Shown: piece by piece, positions 32,365-33,850 of the stretch
Layout: each line of letters opens with the position of its first letter
Numbering within the stretch: the first letter of the stretch is position 1
The notes under the pieces: model-generated
Told to the model about the DNA's origin: nothing
Databases searched by the model: none
What the model saw: only the letters and a program-made list of their open reading frames with translations
Position numbers and translations under genes: made by a program
Source: CAZPNX01 sp964518765
GTDB taxonomy: Bacteria > Edwardsbacteria > AC1 > EtOH8
Length of the DNA: 33,850 bases
Assembly (NCBI GenBank): GCA_964518765.1
Contig: CAZFJC010000027.1
Span: 1-33,850, forward strand
Direction of reading: 5' to 3'

Positions 32365-33850
32365 CTACCGAATCTTGATCACCCTAAGGTTATCCACCCT
32401 GGCGTCGGCCTCTATCCTCAAGAGATAAATCCCGGCAGGGAGCATTGAGCCCTCATCTCCCCTGCCATCCCACTGGCAGACCTGCCAACCGGCTGATGGG
32501 CTTTCCTTGCGCATGGTCCTTAGCCTTCTTCCCGCTATGTCGTATATCGCCGTTATTATTTCTCCCGGCGCCTGCAGGAATGTTTCCACCAGCAACTTGC
32601 TCCCGAAAGGATTCGGGCGGGCAACGCTCGTTCTGGCGGGAGACAACGCTTCCTGCACGCTGTCCCTCGCAAAACCCTTTATGCAAAAATTAGCGGTGCT
32701 GTCGACGGAATAAAGATCGCTCCACACCCCAGCCTCACGGAAATAACTTTGCCCCGGCCGCGCCGAGGAGCGCACCAGGGCCCGGCTTTTCGAGCCGAGC
32801 AGCACCGGGACCTCGGAGGTACGGTCTAATGCCTGTCCTCCCCGGGACACCCACAGGGCTATGGCGAATTCATGACGGGGCCATAGGTCCACCGCCTTGT
32901 CCAGTTGTATCACCCGAAAGCCGCGATCGGGACAAAAGCCGGTTACGGAAGCCCTCAATCCGGACGGTCCTCCCTGGTCGAAATAATCGTAGACCGCTAC
33001 GGTGTAGTTCACGCTGTCCACCGTGATATAGAAGCCTACGGCCTCTAAACGGCCCCTGGCTTCGGCCCGAAACAGGTTCAGGGCTTGGCTGCAACCTTCC
33101 CTGGCATCTCTCCAACCGTGGTAATCGTAGCTGTATACCCGGTCATAATTAAACTGTTTGATGCCACGGTATTGTACCGCGCCCATCTCCGAGTGCCTGG
33201 CACAGTGTTTGTCCTCGTAGGATATCCAGAAGTAGCCCTGGTTCCCCCAACCCGAGCCCCAGCTGTTTTTGCACAGCCAGGCGCCTGGCTGGGGCGCCTG
33301 GCTGGCCAGTTGATCATCCCAGCCGACGATGGCCACCGCATGGTTCGGCTCCATTTGGCTGGTGTCCGGCTGGTAATGTACATAGCCAGGGCCCATGAAC
33401 TGCCAGTTGTAGGCCATGCAGGTACCGACCGCCCCGTGTTCCATGAGCGCCCGTTTTATCCTCTCCCGCCCCCGGAGGGCGGATTCTGTCGTCAGCCAAA
33501 GGGCTTGCTGGGGAAAATACCGGCGGTATCCTGGAAGCAGCAACGGGGCGGCCATGTTGTATGATTGACCGTCAATATCGCGGACGGCGCCGTCCCCTCT
33601 GGCTAGATAGGCGGTGGCCACCAGGTAGTCGCCCCCCTCATGGACCATCAGTCCGCAGTCGTAAGGCGGCACCAGGTCGGAGTTGTAGAACTGGTTGAAG
33701 CCGTTCCACCAGTCCAGGTGGTACTCGGCTAGGTTAGGCTCCCCGGTATCGCCCGCGGCTGCCCACCCGCCCGTTATCATCAGGTTGCTCTCCATGGCCG
33801 CCATGACGCCGTGGGTCCAGCAGGTGCCGCCGATCTGCGATTTCACCGAA
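32365..33850 (-). CDS. Secreted C1A (papain-type) cysteine peptidase with C-terminal FlgD-like sorting domain, 5' partial
   Basis: The reading frame runs off the right window edge, so the signal peptide and propeptide are missing; the GTG at 33846 is an internal Val. Active-site Cys is in SQIGGTCWTHGV, the His in NHAVAIVGWDD and the Asn in KNSWGSGWGNQG. After the protease (to about residue 235) comes a beta-rich lectin-like domain common in such peptidases (about 240-395). The last 85 residues (PNPFGSKLLVETF, AIYDIAGRRLRTM, AGIYLLRIEAD) form a FlgD-like Ig/type-A C-terminal sorting domain, suggesting export and surface attachment by a type IX-like route. It precedes queA by 15 bases. Confidence 0.93.
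   Translation of the reverse strand, partial: SVKSQIGGTCWTHGVMAAMESNLMITGGWAAAGDTGEPNLAEYHLDWWNGFNQFYNSDLVPPYDCGLMVHEGGDYLVATAYLARGDGAVRDIDGQSYNMAAPLLLPGYRRYFPQQALWLTTESALRGRERIKRALMEHGAVGTCMAYNWQFMGPGYVHYQPDTSQMEPNHAVAIVGWDDQLASQAPQPGAWLCKNSWGSGWGNQGYFWISYEDKHCARHSEMGAVQYRGIKQFNYDRVYSYDYHGWRDAREGCSQALNLFRAEARGRLEAVGFYITVDSVNYTVAVYDYFDQGGPSGLRASVTGFCPDRGFRVIQLDKAVDLWPRHEFAIALWVSRGGQALDRTSEVPVLLGSKSRALVRSSARPGQSYFREAGVWSDLYSVDSTANFCIKGFARDSVQEALSPARTSVARPNPFGSKLLVETFLQAPGEIITAIYDIAGRRLRTMRKESPSAGWQVCQWDGRGDEGSMLPAGIYLLRIEADARVDNLRVIKIR

Overview
The window looks like ordinary chromosome from an uncultured, GC-rich, Gram-negative anaerobe. LpxH, SurA/PpiD-type folding factors and lipoproteins point to an outer membrane. 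A 2-oxoacid:ferredoxin oxidoreductase, rubredoxins, a ferredoxin:disulfide reductase and a flavoredoxin-like protein point to ferredoxin-based anaerobic metabolism. The secreted C1 peptidase ends in a FlgD-like/type-A sorting domain and DUF4159/DUF4175 proteins are present, which is typical of the FCB group and candidate divisions such as Edwardsbacteria, TA06 or WOR-3. That placement is an inference. Genes are tightly packed; the longest stretch without a gene is about 210 bases (17712-17919). No CRISPR array, phage or intact insertion sequence is visible.

Layout. (1) 164-14797, minus strand: a long colinear block read right to left from a near-consensus promoter at 14822-14850. It begins with two lipoproteins, then rubredoxin, a YHS protein, a small membrane protein, GAF/HD-GYP, an MBL hydrolase, an AbrB-like protein, korA, korB, a flavin reductase, two SpoIIAA-like paralogs, two DOMON paralogs, glutaredoxin, FTR-rubredoxin, a FemAB-like transferase, GT4 and amidase. 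The last five overlap by four bases at each junction. (2) 14936-17711, plus strand: lpxH, eno and ftsB/divIC, then an initiator tRNA-Met with its own promoter and terminator, and an elongator-type tRNA with CAT anticodon and terminator. (3) 17920-19731, minus: a PpiD/SurA-like foldase. (4) 19862-28970, minus: SpeE-like membrane protein, DUF4159, DUF4175, TPR protein and M18 aminopeptidase, closed by a hairpin. (5) 28994-30118, plus: AmmeMemoRadiSam radical SAM protein. (6) 30128-33850, minus: partial C1 peptidase, queA and tgt.

How the genes may work together. KorAB would reduce ferredoxin, the expected donor for the FTR-rubredoxin disulfide reductase, which in turn sits next to a glutaredoxin. 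Rubredoxin, the flavoredoxin-like protein and the DOMON proteins suggest further electron or cofactor traffic around this block. QueA and Tgt form the queuosine pair. The amidase, GT4, FemAB-like protein, LpxH and DivIC serve the envelope and division.

Most notable signals: tgt has its conserved N-terminus encoded upstream of any ATG/GTG/TTG and seems to start at ATC; the FemAB-like gene seems to start at CTG; the initiator tRNA has C instead of U at position 33; a 47-base perfect palindrome separates korA from korB; and a SpeE-like membrane protein has lost key catalytic residues. I found no clear new defence or mobile system.
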